A stretch of DNA of 64,000 nucleotides from JAJZMY01 sp964604635 (GTDB taxonomy: Archaea; Micrarchaeota; Micrarchaeia; Micrarchaeales; Micrarchaeaceae). Positions 16,843 through 25,742 of the stretch are shown here, one piece after another. The stretch lies in the NCBI GenBank assembly GCA_964604635.1, contig CAZRZO010000002.1:4700-68699 (forward strand), given 5' to 3'. Within the stretch, counting starts at the first letter, position 1. Each line of letters starts with the position of its first letter. The notes beneath the pieces were generated by a model. That model saw only the letters and a list, made by a program, of their open reading frames with translations. It had not been told where the DNA came from and searched no databases. The translations under genes and the position numbers were made by a program.

Positions 16843-16894
16843 TAATAACACCAATTAATATTTTTATTTTATATTTATTATTTTATCTATTATT

Positions 16895-16994
16895 NNNNNN
16901 NNNNNNNNNNNNNNNNNNNNNNNNNNNNNNNNNNNNNNNNNNNNNNNNNNNNNNNNNNNNNNNNNNNNNNNNNNNNNNNNNNNNNNNNNNNNNN
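16895..16994. other. Assembly gap (100 N)
   Basis: One hundred N between the KaiC-like and Trm112-like genes. Unlike the two later gaps, the flanks do not show an obvious identical 55-bp overlap, so true missing sequence is possible. Confidence 0.95.
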
Positions 16995-17028
16995 TATTAT
17001 TGTTCTACTTATTTTTTTAATATTTATT

Positions 17029-17367
17029 TTATAATTTTGAAAATCTTTTTGGGATCATTCTCGGAATACTATCTATAATTTGATATTTTGCTTTGCATTT
17101 ACTACAAATTAAATAACCTGAAACAATATTTATTTCTAAACATTTATCACAAATTGATTTATGATTTTTATTCTGTTTGATTTTTTTGATTAATTCATTT
17201 TTAAATCCGCAGAATATATCACATTCATATAATTTTGATTTTTTATTTGTTTTTGTATTTTTATTATCTTCTTCTATTGTTTTTAATTTTTCTTGTATTT
17301 TTAGTGGAAAAGTTTTACATTCTGGACATATTAAAATATCAATTAATTTATATTGCATATATTTCAT
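17029..17367 (-). CDS. Trm112-like zinc-ribbon protein
   Basis: A 112-aa protein that opens with KLIDILICPECKTFPLKI, the Trm112/UPF0434-type start, and ends with YLICSKCKAKYQIIDSIPRMIP, which matches the family ending (C..C...Y.I.dgIP.ml). An insert between them carries two further Cys pairs. Trm112 activates several class I methyltransferases that modify tRNA, rRNA and release factors. It lies 12 bp downstream of a methyltransferase gene on the same strand, so the pair probably works together. Confidence 0.78.
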   Translation of the reverse strand: MKYMQYKLIDILICPECKTFPLKIQEKLKTIEEDNKNTKTNKKSKLYECDIFCGFKNELIKKIKQNKNHKSICDKCLEINIVSGYLICSKCKAKYQIIDSIPRMIPKRFSKL

Positions 17368-17379
17368 TTATTATTTAGT

Positions 17380-18078
17380 TTATTTTTTCTTTTTTGCTAT
17401 AATTTGATAAATAGTATCAAATGCCTTTTGATTGAAGATTTCAATAGTATAATATTTTTTAAGTATATTAGCAAGTTTTTTATTATTTGGAATATTTTTA
17501 TATATTTCAAAAATCTTTTTAAATTCAACATAGTTTTTTCCTGCTGAAAATCTAGCAAGAATTGGTATTATATTATAAATATAAAAACTACCTAATTTTT
17601 GTTTTATATTATTTTCTGATTTTCCAATACTTACTAATCCTGTGTAATACTTATTTACTCTTGCAAACTCTGCAGCAGATTTATCCATATCTATTGATGC
17701 ATGAAATGCAAATCCACTTAATACTACATCAAAACAATTATCTCTAAATGGTAATGCTTCAAATAATCCTTGTACTTTATTGCAACTAATAACTGAATTT
17801 TCAAGCATTTCAATAGAATAATCAAGCAATACTATATTACTTTTGATTTTTTTGTTAAATAATTTAGCCATAAATCCAGGTCCTGCACCTGCATCTAAAA
17901 CAAATGGTCTTTTTATTTTTAATTCATTGATTTTTTCAGCAATATTATTTATTATAAAATTTCTCCAATTATTTACTTGAAAAAAGGTTATTAATTGATT
18001 TGTTTTTTCATAATCTTTTGATATATGATGATAAGCAGAATAAACTTTTTTTGAATTTTTACCTAATCCATTTGTCAT
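17380..18078 (-). CDS. Class I SAM-dependent methyltransferase
   Basis: A 232-aa UbiE-like Rossmann methyltransferase. Motif I is VLDAGAGPGFMAKLF (residues ~59-73), the acidic ribose contact is in NIVLLDYSIEML, motif IV is the FDVVLSGFAFH region, and SAAEFARVNKYY follows. The substrate cannot be read from sequence. UbiE-like lipid or small-molecule methylation and tRNA methylation are both open. The neighbouring Trm112-like gene argues for a Trm112-dependent macromolecule methyltransferase. Confidence 0.8.
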   Translation of the reverse strand: MTNGLGKNSKKVYSAYHHISKDYEKTNQLITFFQVNNWRNFIINNIAEKINELKIKRPFVLDAGAGPGFMAKLFNKKIKSNIVLLDYSIEMLENSVISCNKVQGLFEALPFRDNCFDVVLSGFAFHASIDMDKSAAEFARVNKYYTGLVSIGKSENNIKQKLGSFYIYNIIPILARFSAGKNYVEFKKIFEIYKNIPNNKKLANILKKYYTIEIFNQKAFDTIYQIIAKKKK

Positions 18079-18095
18079 TTTATCAAAATTATTAT

Positions 18096-18150
18096 TTAAT
18101 TTAATTATTATAATTTATTATAATATTATAATATTATATTTGTTATATTT
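18096..18150. repeat. 55-bp direct copy left of assembly gap
   Basis: Identical to 18251-18305 on the other side of the N run. The same 55-bp length occurs at the third gap, so this is an unmerged contig overlap and not a biological repeat. Confidence 0.9.
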
Positions 18151-18250
18151 NNNNNNNNNNNNNNNNNNNNNNNNNNNNNNNNNNNNNNNNNNNNNNNNNN
18201 NNNNNNNNNNNNNNNNNNNNNNNNNNNNNNNNNNNNNNNNNNNNNNNNNN
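18151..18250. other. Assembly gap (100 N) with duplicated flanks
   Basis: One hundred N flanked by identical 55-bp sequences. Collapsing gap plus one copy leaves ~111 bp of divergent promoter region between the methyltransferase and zinc-ribbon genes. Confidence 0.95.
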
Positions 18251-18344
18251 TTAATTTAATTATTATAATTTATTATAATATTATAATATTATATTTGTTA
18301 TATTTATTATAATTCAGTATTATATTTATTCTAAAAATGATATA

Positions 18345-19181
18345 ATGATCAAATATTTAAAATTATTAAAATATGTAGAATCAATAAATAAAAAATTTAA
18401 ATGTATTTATTGTGGTAGTGAAACATATGTTTTGAATAATATTGGGGTTTGTTCAAATTGCGAAAATATAATTGCTCTTCCAACAAGGGTTTTAGTAAAA
18501 AAAGACTTAGAAACAATTACTAAAATTAATTTAATCAATAAAAACTTAATAGAACAAAATATAAAACCTGAAAATTTTGAAAATGCAATAAAAATTTATG
18601 ATGAATTAATTTTAGATAAAAATAATAGTGGTTATTTATATACAAAAGCAATATTATTAATCAAATATTCAAATTATAATTCAGATCAAATTAATTATAA
18701 TAGATTTGGGTTTATGGAAGAAAATTCAGAATTTAATGAAAAATCAATCCAATTAATTTCAGAGTCTAAATTTCTTTTATATAAAATAATTTCAACTTGT
18801 AATTCAAATATTAATAATAATATTAGTTCATTTAATGAAATTTATTTGATGTTTTTATCTAATATAAAATTAAAAAAATTAAAACAAGCTAAAATATCTT
18901 TGAATTTAATTAAAAAATTCAATGAAAACTATATTTTTGAATATGCTCAATTATTATTTAATGTTGCAATCAAAAATTTTAATGGTGCACTACTCAATAT
19001 TGAAAATTTATTAAAAGATAATAATTTTTCCATAAATGTATTATTTTATTATTCTTTTATCTTATTTAATAAGAATAAATACAATCAAAGTAAAAAAATT
19101 TTGAATATTTTGCAAAAATACATAAACAACAATAATTTAAATAATTTAAATGAATATATAGCAATAGAGCAAAATAAATGA
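18345..19181 (+). CDS. Zinc-ribbon protein with helical repeat-like C-terminus
   Basis: A 278-aa soluble protein. Residues ~18-42 hold a zinc ribbon, FKCIYCGSETYVLNN then GVCSNCENIIALP. The rest is helical with TPR-like spacing (for example FENAIKIYDELILDKNNSGY and LKQAKISLNLIKKFNENYIF). No specific family is recognised. TGATATA precedes the ATG. Its stop overlaps the next gene's start region, so it heads a three-gene operon with a membrane protein and a V4R-like protein. Confidence 0.65.
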   Translation: MIKYLKLLKYVESINKKFKCIYCGSETYVLNNIGVCSNCENIIALPTRVLVKKDLETITKINLINKNLIEQNIKPENFENAIKIYDELILDKNNSGYLYTKAILLIKYSNYNSDQINYNRFGFMEENSEFNEKSIQLISESKFLLYKIISTCNSNINNNISSFNEIYLMFLSNIKLKKLKQAKISLNLIKKFNENYIFEYAQLLFNVAIKNFNGALLNIENLLKDNNFSINVLFYYSFILFNKNKYNQSKKILNILQKYINNNNLNNLNEYIAIEQNK

Positions 19182-19186
19182 TAATA

Positions 19187-19714
19187 ATGAAATCAAAATT
19201 AAGTTTTAAAACACTTAAACAAATATATACATTAAAATTTATTGTACTAAATATAGGATTATTTATTTTATATTATTTCATTTTTGATTTTTTTATAAAA
19301 ATACAAAATAATGGTGCATTGCTACTTAATGTTCCTGTTTATATTCTATATTTACTATTTGCAACAGCATCAATAATGATGACAATAAGCATTGCATTAA
19401 TTATAAAATCAGTAAAGAAAACAATATCTTATGTTGGTAGTGGATTTGGGATTTTTTCTAGTATTTTTAGTGGTGTAATTGCTGGATGTGGATGTTCATT
19501 TCCACTTTTATTTAGTATTATTGCATTATTAGGTTTAAATTCTTCTTATGCAATTCTTTTAGATAATATTTTTTCAAATTATGCTTCTTTAATTTTTTTT
19601 GTATTAAGCCTTGTTAATATTTTAATGATTTTTTATTTATTAATTCAATTTAATAGTTCAAATATATGTAAAATAAAAAAATCAAAAAAACAAAGAAATA
19701 ATAAGATTTTATGA
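19187..19714 (+). CDS. Four-helix membrane protein with GCGCSFPL motif
   Basis: A ~175-aa integral membrane protein with about four helices (residues ~18-36, 47-72, 85-115, 125-145). A conserved-looking AGCGCSFPLLFSIIALLG lies in the third helix region, and the cytoplasmic tail is Lys-rich. Two Cys within a membrane segment suggest metal, thiol or cofactor handling, but I do not recognise the family. The ATG at 19187 follows TGATAATA. An ATG at 19178 overlapping the previous stop is the alternative. It overlaps the next gene by 4 bp (ATGA). Confidence 0.65.
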   Translation: MKSKLSFKTLKQIYTLKFIVLNIGLFILYYFIFDFFIKIQNNGALLLNVPVYILYLLFATASIMMTISIALIIKSVKKTISYVGSGFGIFSSIFSGVIAGCGCSFPLLFSIIALLGLNSSYAILLDNIFSNYASLIFFVLSLVNILMIFYLLIQFNSSNICKIKKSKKQRNNKIL

Positions 19715-20856
19715 ACGCAAAAAAATTAAGTATTAAAAAGAAAATTAAAAGTAAAAAAAACAATAAACAAAAACCACTAAATTCAATTAATAATAAGCAA
19801 AATAATAAAAACAATTTAAATTTTAATGATATTAATCAGGAAATTTTAATTGAAGAACTTTTGATACAAAAAATATTAAATATTAATGAAAATAAAATAA
19901 TACTAAATTTAAAAACAAAAGATCAAAAGAAATCAAAAACAAAATATAATGAATTAAATATTAATGAAAATTCAATGTTATTAAAAGCAATAATAACTAA
20001 TTTTACAACTACAATCTCAAAAATAAATTATAAAAATGGTTTATTTGTTGGTAAATTACTATATCAAAGTTATAAGAAAAAATATATTTATGCTTGGTAT
20101 CAGGAATCTATTGATTATTTAATTGATTTTTTAGAATTGTGTGGTTATAAAGATATCTTATTCTCAGTATTTTCAGATAAAGTAGTAATAAAAATACCAA
20201 ATTTTCAATATAATTTAAATTTGAATCTGCATACATTTGAATCTGGCTTAATTTCAGGATTTATAAGTAGTTCTAAAAATAAATTCATGTTTGCAAGAGA
20301 ATTAGAATGTTCTAATAATAATTCAGATATTTGTGAATTTGCTTGTGATGAATACGATATTTTTAGTCCAAATATTACAGACATTAATCAAACAATTGAA
20401 AAATTCATGATTTATTTTTTCAATAATATTAAAGATAATACAAATAAATTAAAGTTTAATTATTCAAATAATACATATTCACAATCTTATTACTATTTAT
20501 CTACTTTTCCATTAATTTTTAATAATACTTTAAACGAGTATATGAAACAAATATTTAGATATATTGCAATCCAATTTAATCATAACTTATTTAAACAATT
20601 CATCAAAATAAATAAAAGTAATCAAAAACAATTTTTCAAGCAAATACAGCAGATATTAAATTTATTAGATATTGATTTTAAGGTAAATAAGATAAAACCA
20701 TTAAATGTTCAATTATTATTTAATCATTTAAATTCAAAATCAGAATTTATTGATTTATGTATAATATTCTTTAATAATCTAATTAAAGGGTATTCAAAAG
20801 AATTAAAACCTAAAATAATTATTAATAATGAAAAATATTCTTTAATATTGTCTTAA
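19711..20856 (+). CDS. Protein with V4R-like (4-vinyl reductase) domain
   Basis: A 381-aa protein with a Lys/Asn-rich N-terminus (~40 aa). The central part resembles the V4R small-molecule-binding domain: FESGLISGFISSS (residues ~175-187), then ARELECSNNNSDICEFACD (~194-212). This matches the family pattern G.l.Gfl....v...E..C...Gd..C.F. The C-terminal ~160 residues are helical and unknown. It starts in an ATGA overlap with the membrane-protein gene, implying translational coupling. V4R domains elsewhere sense or bind hydrophobic ligands or metals. Confidence 0.6.
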   Translation: MNAKKLSIKKKIKSKKNNKQKPLNSINNKQNNKNNLNFNDINQEILIEELLIQKILNINENKIILNLKTKDQKKSKTKYNELNINENSMLLKAIITNFTTTISKINYKNGLFVGKLLYQSYKKKYIYAWYQESIDYLIDFLELCGYKDILFSVFSDKVVIKIPNFQYNLNLNLHTFESGLISGFISSSKNKFMFARELECSNNNSDICEFACDEYDIFSPNITDINQTIEKFMIYFFNNIKDNTNKLKFNYSNNTYSQSYYYLSTFPLIFNNTLNEYMKQIFRYIAIQFNHNLFKQFIKINKSNQKQFFKQIQQILNLLDIDFKVNKIKPLNVQLLFNHLNSKSEFIDLCIIFFNNLIKGYSKELKPKIIINNEKYSLILS

Positions 20857-20871
20857 ATATAATTATTTTAA

Positions 20872-20880
20872 TTTATATAT
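20872..20880 (+). promoter_or_regulatory. Putative TATA box for secY
   Basis: TTTATATAT lies ~55-63 bp upstream of the secY ATG in the short spacer after the V4R-like gene. Confidence 0.35.
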
Positions 20881-20934
20881 TTTATTAAATAAACTTACTA
20901 AACAATCAAGATTTTTATATTTTATGTGAAAAAT

Positions 20935-22386
20935 ATGGCCCTAGAATTTATGGATAAAATTTCTAAATTTATTCCATCAATAAAATCACCAAAAACACCA
21001 TTATCATTAAAGGAAAAATTATATTGGACAGGTATTGTTCTTGTTGTGTATTTTCTTCTTTATAATACATTTGCAATTGGTGTTAATCAAGCAGAAGTAA
21101 CAAATCCTTTGTTTGAATTAATAAGTATTATATTTGCTGCAAAAATCGGAAGTCTGATAACAATTGGTATTGGTCCAATTGTATTAGCTAGTATTTTACT
21201 TCAATTATTTAATGGAGCAGGACTCATAAAATTTGATTCAAATAATATGGAAGAAAAATCTAGGTTCCAAAGCCTTCAAAAACTAGTAGCAATAGTCCTT
21301 GGATTTGCTGAGAGTTTTATATTTGTTTATACTGGTTATATTCCTATTTCTAATCCGTCTATGATGGGTATTGTTATTCTTCAATTAATGATAGGTGCAA
21401 TAACAATTATATTCTTAGATGAAATAATGACAAAATGGGGTGTAACTTCTGGAATTAATATGTTCATTGCATCTGGAGTATCTTATGATATTATTGCTGG
21501 AACTTTTGGAATTCTAATACCTGGTGCAATATTAGCAATACAAACAGGAGGTGCAACAGCAATTTCAGGAGCAGTTCTTGCATTCGCACCAATCATATTT
21601 TCAATAATTGTTTTCTTAATAAGTATTTATGCTTATGAAATAAAAGTAGAATTACCACTAGTATTTGAACAATTGCGAGGTGTTGGTGGTAGATTACCAA
21701 TACCATTTTTATATGTTAGTGTATTGCCAGTAATTCTAGCAACATCTCTAGAAATGAGTTTAACTGTATGGTTTAGAGTATTAGCACACGTACAAGGGAT
21801 TTTTGGAAATTTTGCAAAATTTATTGCATTTTATCAGCCAATTAATGGACAATTGCAATTAAATGGTGGATTGGTTTATTTAATTTCTCCTACATTTCCA
21901 TTACCTTATCCTTCTCCTGCTGGTATTGGTGGTTATAGACAATATTTCACATATTTAGCAACACACACAACACAATTATTTTTACCTTTTGGTGGATTTA
22001 TTAATATTCCTGAATCAATTCATATTATTGTTTATACAGTAGTTCTGATTGTACTTTGTATTATATTTGGTAAATTCTGGATTGAAATGACTGGACAAAG
22101 CCCAAAGCATGTTGCTAGTCAATTACAATCTGTTGGATGGCAAATCCCAGGATTTAGAAGAGATCCAAGAGTTGTTGAAAATGTATTGAATAAATATATT
22201 CCAACAGTAACAGTACTTGGTAGTATTTTTGTTGGTTTGCTAGCAGCATTTGCAACACTAACTGGTGCACTAGGAACTGGTATGGGTATTTTATTGACAG
22301 TTGGAATTATTTTCATGTTATACCAACAACTAGAACAAGAGCATCTTTATGAAGCTTACCCAATACTAGAGAAAATAGCAAAATAA
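20935..22386 (+). CDS. secY: Protein translocase subunit SecY
   Basis: A 483-aa pore-forming subunit of the Sec translocon with about ten transmembrane helices. Family marks include the plug/TM2 region IGIGPIVLASILLQLF, the cytoplasmic loop ELPLVFEQLRGVGGRLPIPF and the C-terminal GWQIPGFRRDPRVVENVLNK. The ATG at 20935 follows TGTGAAAAAT, and a GTG at 20926 is also open. SecY normally sits in the ribosomal protein operon. Here it lies next to the STT3 gene, so translocation and N-glycosylation genes are adjacent. Confidence 0.95.
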   Translation: MALEFMDKISKFIPSIKSPKTPLSLKEKLYWTGIVLVVYFLLYNTFAIGVNQAEVTNPLFELISIIFAAKIGSLITIGIGPIVLASILLQLFNGAGLIKFDSNNMEEKSRFQSLQKLVAIVLGFAESFIFVYTGYIPISNPSMMGIVILQLMIGAITIIFLDEIMTKWGVTSGINMFIASGVSYDIIAGTFGILIPGAILAIQTGGATAISGAVLAFAPIIFSIIVFLISIYAYEIKVELPLVFEQLRGVGGRLPIPFLYVSVLPVILATSLEMSLTVWFRVLAHVQGIFGNFAKFIAFYQPINGQLQLNGGLVYLISPTFPLPYPSPAGIGGYRQYFTYLATHTTQLFLPFGGFINIPESIHIIVYTVVLIVLCIIFGKFWIEMTGQSPKHVASQLQSVGWQIPGFRRDPRVVENVLNKYIPTVTVLGSIFVGLLAAFATLTGALGTGMGILLTVGIIFMLYQQLEQEHLYEAYPILEKIAK

Positions 22387-22478
22387 AGAATTGCATTATA
22401 TAATTATTACTTTTATATCTGAATAAAAGTAAAAAAATAAAAACAACAAAAAAGCAAAACATTAAAATAAGTGGATTA

Positions 22479-24965
22479 ATGGAAAGCAATAATGAAAATG
22501 AAAAATATGAGAAAAAAGAAATTAATGATATTGAAAAAGAAACAAATAAAATTGAAACTGAAATGGAAATACAAAAACATACAGCAGAAGATGAATATAA
22601 TAAAATATCAAAAGAATTTTTAACTTTAAAATCAAATGAAAAAAAATTAGAAAAGAAAATAGAAGAAAACAAAGAACAAAATAATAATAATTTCATTAAA
22701 TTTATAATAAGTCTTGAAAAAAACAAGTATTTTATTTTAGCAATAGCAATAATAATAATTTTAATTGGTATTTATTTAAGAATTGGAATGCTAAAATATA
22801 CTGGTTTATTTGAACCTGATGGATTTTTTCATTATTCAATAATGCAACAAATAATTGCAAATCATTTTATTGAACCAGTTAATACAATTTATTCTGGTTT
22901 CCCTATTTCTCATTATATTGAAGAACCTGATGGGCTTTATTATGTTACTATTATTCCTTATTTCATTCTTAGATTTTTTAATGTAAGTTTATACAATTTA
23001 ATGAGAATAATTCCAGTTCTATTTGGAATTGCAGATATAATCGGTTGTTTCTTTTTAATTAAATTTCTTTCAAAAAATAATTATCTCTCTTTATTAGCAA
23101 TGTTTTTTGTTGCGATCTCAAATGGTGATATTGCAAGAACTGCTGCATTAGTGTATAGAGGTGATGGTTTTATTACTATTTTTATGATAATTACACTAAT
23201 TTTAATATTAAAAACACTTCAATCAAGAAATAATAAAAAATATATTTTTGCTTTAGGGGCTGGAATAATATCTGGAATTGGTATTGGTGTTTGGAATGGT
23301 TCCCCATTCACATTACTTATTTTTATTCTTTCGATGTTTTTTATTATTATTTATTCATTTTTAATTTCAAATAAAAATTATGCATATAATTCTATTTTAT
23401 TAGTTTTTGCTCTTCTCATATCTCATTTAATTCAGAAATTATTTTATTATTTAACAATAATTCGTGTAAAATTACCATTTACTGATTGGCATTTTTTCAT
23501 CTTCCTTATACCTTTATTGATTTTTTCAATTATTTCATTTTATTTGATCAAAACAAACAAGCCAAAATTTATTATGAAAAGCTTTAACAATAGATTATTT
23601 TTTATTATACTTTTAATTATTATTGCTGTTATAATTCTACTTTCTGTTTTTTATAATTACATACTATTTGCTTCAACTGGGTATGGGATGTTAAGTAGAA
23701 ATAGTCCTTTAGGTATTACTATTGAAGAATTATTACCTCCAACTTATGCATTTGTATTTGCATCTTTCTATTATCAACTTTATTTAGCTCCAATTGCAAT
23801 ATTATTATTTTTTAGTATTTTAATTTTTATTAAATTATATAATAAATTTTATTCTAAGTTTAAAAAACTTAATTTTCAAAGCATTGATAAAAATTATACT
23901 GGAAATTCATTAGCTTTTCTTATTATTTTAGCTTATTTTATATTAACATCTTATTTGCAATATACTGCAATAAGATATAATTCTCTTGTTTCAATTCCAA
24001 TTGCATTATTTTCAGCATATACAATTTATTTAATAAGTATACTTGTTTTTAAGTTATTCAAAAAAATATTTAAATCAAAACAAAATTTACTATATTATGC
24101 ATTTATAGCTTATATTGCTGTTTTATTTTTATTCTTTTTTTATTCTTTTATGTTTTCACATATTCAAGCATATTCATCAAGGCAAGCAGATAATATAAAT
24201 CCATCATTTTTAAGTGCAATGACTTGGTTGAAGAATAATAGTCCTAAAAATGCAACTGTTTTAGCTTTATGGCCTGATGGATCTGTTATTGAAGGATGGG
24301 CACATAGAAGAAGTTCAATGGATAGTGTTAGTGGTCAAATAGCATCAAATATATACCCATTTGCTAAATTTGTTTTTAATTCAAGCAATGATTTCCAATA
24401 TTTATCTTCAATTCATAAGCCAAATTATTTAGTTGTTAGATATTTCTGGTTTTATGAATTAGGTGGAATTGCACAAGAAGCAGAATTAAATATAAGTAAT
24501 CCTAATATTTCGTCTCAATATAGCTATGTAATGATGAATTCTCTGAATATAACTAAAAATGCAAGTGCAATAAATTATTTATTCACTTCAAGAAATTTTG
24601 ATGTAAAATTTGTTACTAAATCAAGTAAAAGTGGAACAAAATTTGCAGCATATCTTTTGCAACCAAGGATACGTCCACAATCTATCCGCAATATTATATT
24701 TTATAATGAAACAAATAAAAATTATTCAATTGCAACTGCAAATACATTGTTTCCAACATTAAACTTTAGTTTATTGATTTATTATTCTGGACATAATATT
24801 GAAGGTGGTGCAATAATTGGTCCAAAACTTCTAAAGTCAAATATGTTTAAGTTCTTAATTCTATGTAATAATTTTGAATGTCCTTTTAATAGTAATACTA
24901 TTTCATTAAATTTAGTTTATTCATCTAATGATACTAGAATTTATAAAATAAATTACTTAAATTAA
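22479..24965 (+). CDS. aglB: Oligosaccharyltransferase STT3/AglB
   Basis: An 828-aa GT-C membrane enzyme that transfers lipid-linked glycans to Asn in secreted proteins. After a ~75-aa charged coiled-coil N-terminal extension come many membrane helices. The first outer loop has FEPDGFFHYSIMQQIIANHF, and a second acidic loop has EEPDGLYYVTIIPYF. The C-terminal extracytoplasmic domain carries TVLALWPDGSVIEGWAHRRS where WWDYG is expected, so the motif is a variant LWPDG. The start follows AAGTGGATTA. The extension is unusual for the family. Confidence 0.88.
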   Translation: MESNNENEKYEKKEINDIEKETNKIETEMEIQKHTAEDEYNKISKEFLTLKSNEKKLEKKIEENKEQNNNNFIKFIISLEKNKYFILAIAIIIILIGIYLRIGMLKYTGLFEPDGFFHYSIMQQIIANHFIEPVNTIYSGFPISHYIEEPDGLYYVTIIPYFILRFFNVSLYNLMRIIPVLFGIADIIGCFFLIKFLSKNNYLSLLAMFFVAISNGDIARTAALVYRGDGFITIFMIITLILILKTLQSRNNKKYIFALGAGIISGIGIGVWNGSPFTLLIFILSMFFIIIYSFLISNKNYAYNSILLVFALLISHLIQKLFYYLTIIRVKLPFTDWHFFIFLIPLLIFSIISFYLIKTNKPKFIMKSFNNRLFFIILLIIIAVIILLSVFYNYILFASTGYGMLSRNSPLGITIEELLPPTYAFVFASFYYQLYLAPIAILLFFSILIFIKLYNKFYSKFKKLNFQSIDKNYTGNSLAFLIILAYFILTSYLQYTAIRYNSLVSIPIALFSAYTIYLISILVFKLFKKIFKSKQNLLYYAFIAYIAVLFLFFFYSFMFSHIQAYSSRQADNINPSFLSAMTWLKNNSPKNATVLALWPDGSVIEGWAHRRSSMDSVSGQIASNIYPFAKFVFNSSNDFQYLSSIHKPNYLVVRYFWFYELGGIAQEAELNISNPNISSQYSYVMMNSLNITKNASAINYLFTSRNFDVKFVTKSSKSGTKFAAYLLQPRIRPQSIRNIIFYNETNKNYSIATANTLFPTLNFSLLIYYSGHNIEGGAIIGPKLLKSNMFKFLILCNNFECPFNSNTISLNLVYSSNDTRIYKINYLN

Positions 24966-25016
24966 TTTTTTTATTCCTATATTATTTTCAATTATTCACT
25001 AAAAATTCACAAAACA

Positions 25017-25024
25017 TTTATATA
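25017..25024 (+). promoter_or_regulatory. TATA box for the coiled-coil protein gene
   Basis: TTTATATA is followed within 5 bp by an inverted repeat, and the gene starts 47 bp further on. Confidence 0.5.
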
Positions 25025-25028
25025 TGAT

Positions 25029-25047
25029 AAAGATGCATAACATCTTT
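25029..25047. promoter_or_regulatory. Inverted repeat AAAGATG-N5-CATCTTT at the promoter
   Basis: A perfect 7-bp inverted repeat with a 5-bp spacer lies between the TATA box and the predicted transcription start of the coiled-coil gene. This is a position where archaeal repressors block polymerase recruitment. It could alternatively form a 5' hairpin in the mRNA. Confidence 0.45.
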
Positions 25048-25070
25048 AAAAGATATAAAAGGTGAATAAA

Positions 25071-25742
25071 ATGTTAAAATTGAAATTGAGACAAGATACA
25101 ATAGACAAAAAAACAAATGAAAACAGAACAGATATAATCATAAAAGAGAAAACATCAAATAAAGTAAAATCATTACCAACTAATAATAGTTATTTTAAAA
25201 AAGGTCAAGAATTTTATGAAGAAGCAGTAAATGAATTAAAAGAAATTCTTAATACTGAATCAATATCTGAAGCATCTCTTGAAACTCTTTCTTTATTCGA
25301 ATATTCACAATTAAGATTCAGTACAATTCATATTACTAATACTTATTCTATTAAAGATGAATTAAAAGAAGAATATGAAAAACAAGAAAAAACATTAAAA
25401 GAATTGGAAAAAAGAACATTAAAAGAAATAGAAAAGATTGATAAATTAAAAAATCTATATTCATTAAATTTAGTTTTAATTGAAGAACAACTAGAAGATT
25501 TAGTTATAAAATTTAATAATGTTAATTCTTCAGAGTCTAATAAGTTTAGTCCTAATATATATTCAAAATTTGCTAAAAAAAGTGAATATATAGCAAGTAA
25601 GCATAATGAAAGAAAAGAATTAATAAAGGATATATTTGGATCTGAAAATATAAATTTTAAAAAGGAATTAGCAGCAGAGCAAAAATATACTAAAGAAGCA
25701 AAAGAATATTACACAATTTATTCTAATTTGAAAAATACTTAA
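25071..25742 (+). CDS. Coiled-coil hypothetical protein
   Basis: A 223-aa soluble, highly charged protein. Residues ~100-145 are a coiled coil (KEEYEKQEKTLKELEKRTLK and following). No membrane segment or known domain is seen. AAGGTGAATAAA precedes the ATG at 25071, and an upstream GTG at 25062 is less likely. It has its own TATA box and a perfect inverted repeat at the promoter, so it may be individually regulated. Function unknown. Confidence 0.65.
   Translation: MLKLKLRQDTIDKKTNENRTDIIIKEKTSNKVKSLPTNNSYFKKGQEFYEEAVNELKEILNTESISEASLETLSLFEYSQLRFSTIHITNTYSIKDELKEEYEKQEKTLKELEKRTLKEIEKIDKLKNLYSLNLVLIEEQLEDLVIKFNNVNSSESNKFSPNIYSKFAKKSEYIASKHNERKELIKDIFGSENINFKKELAAEQKYTKEAKEYYTIYSNLKNT

Noticed and set aside
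18096..18305. Direct repeats around the second N gap as target-site duplications of a mobile element
   Set aside because: The flanks are 55 bp, exactly the same length as at an unrelated gap inside a ribosomal gene start. There is no transposase, so assembly overlap explains them.
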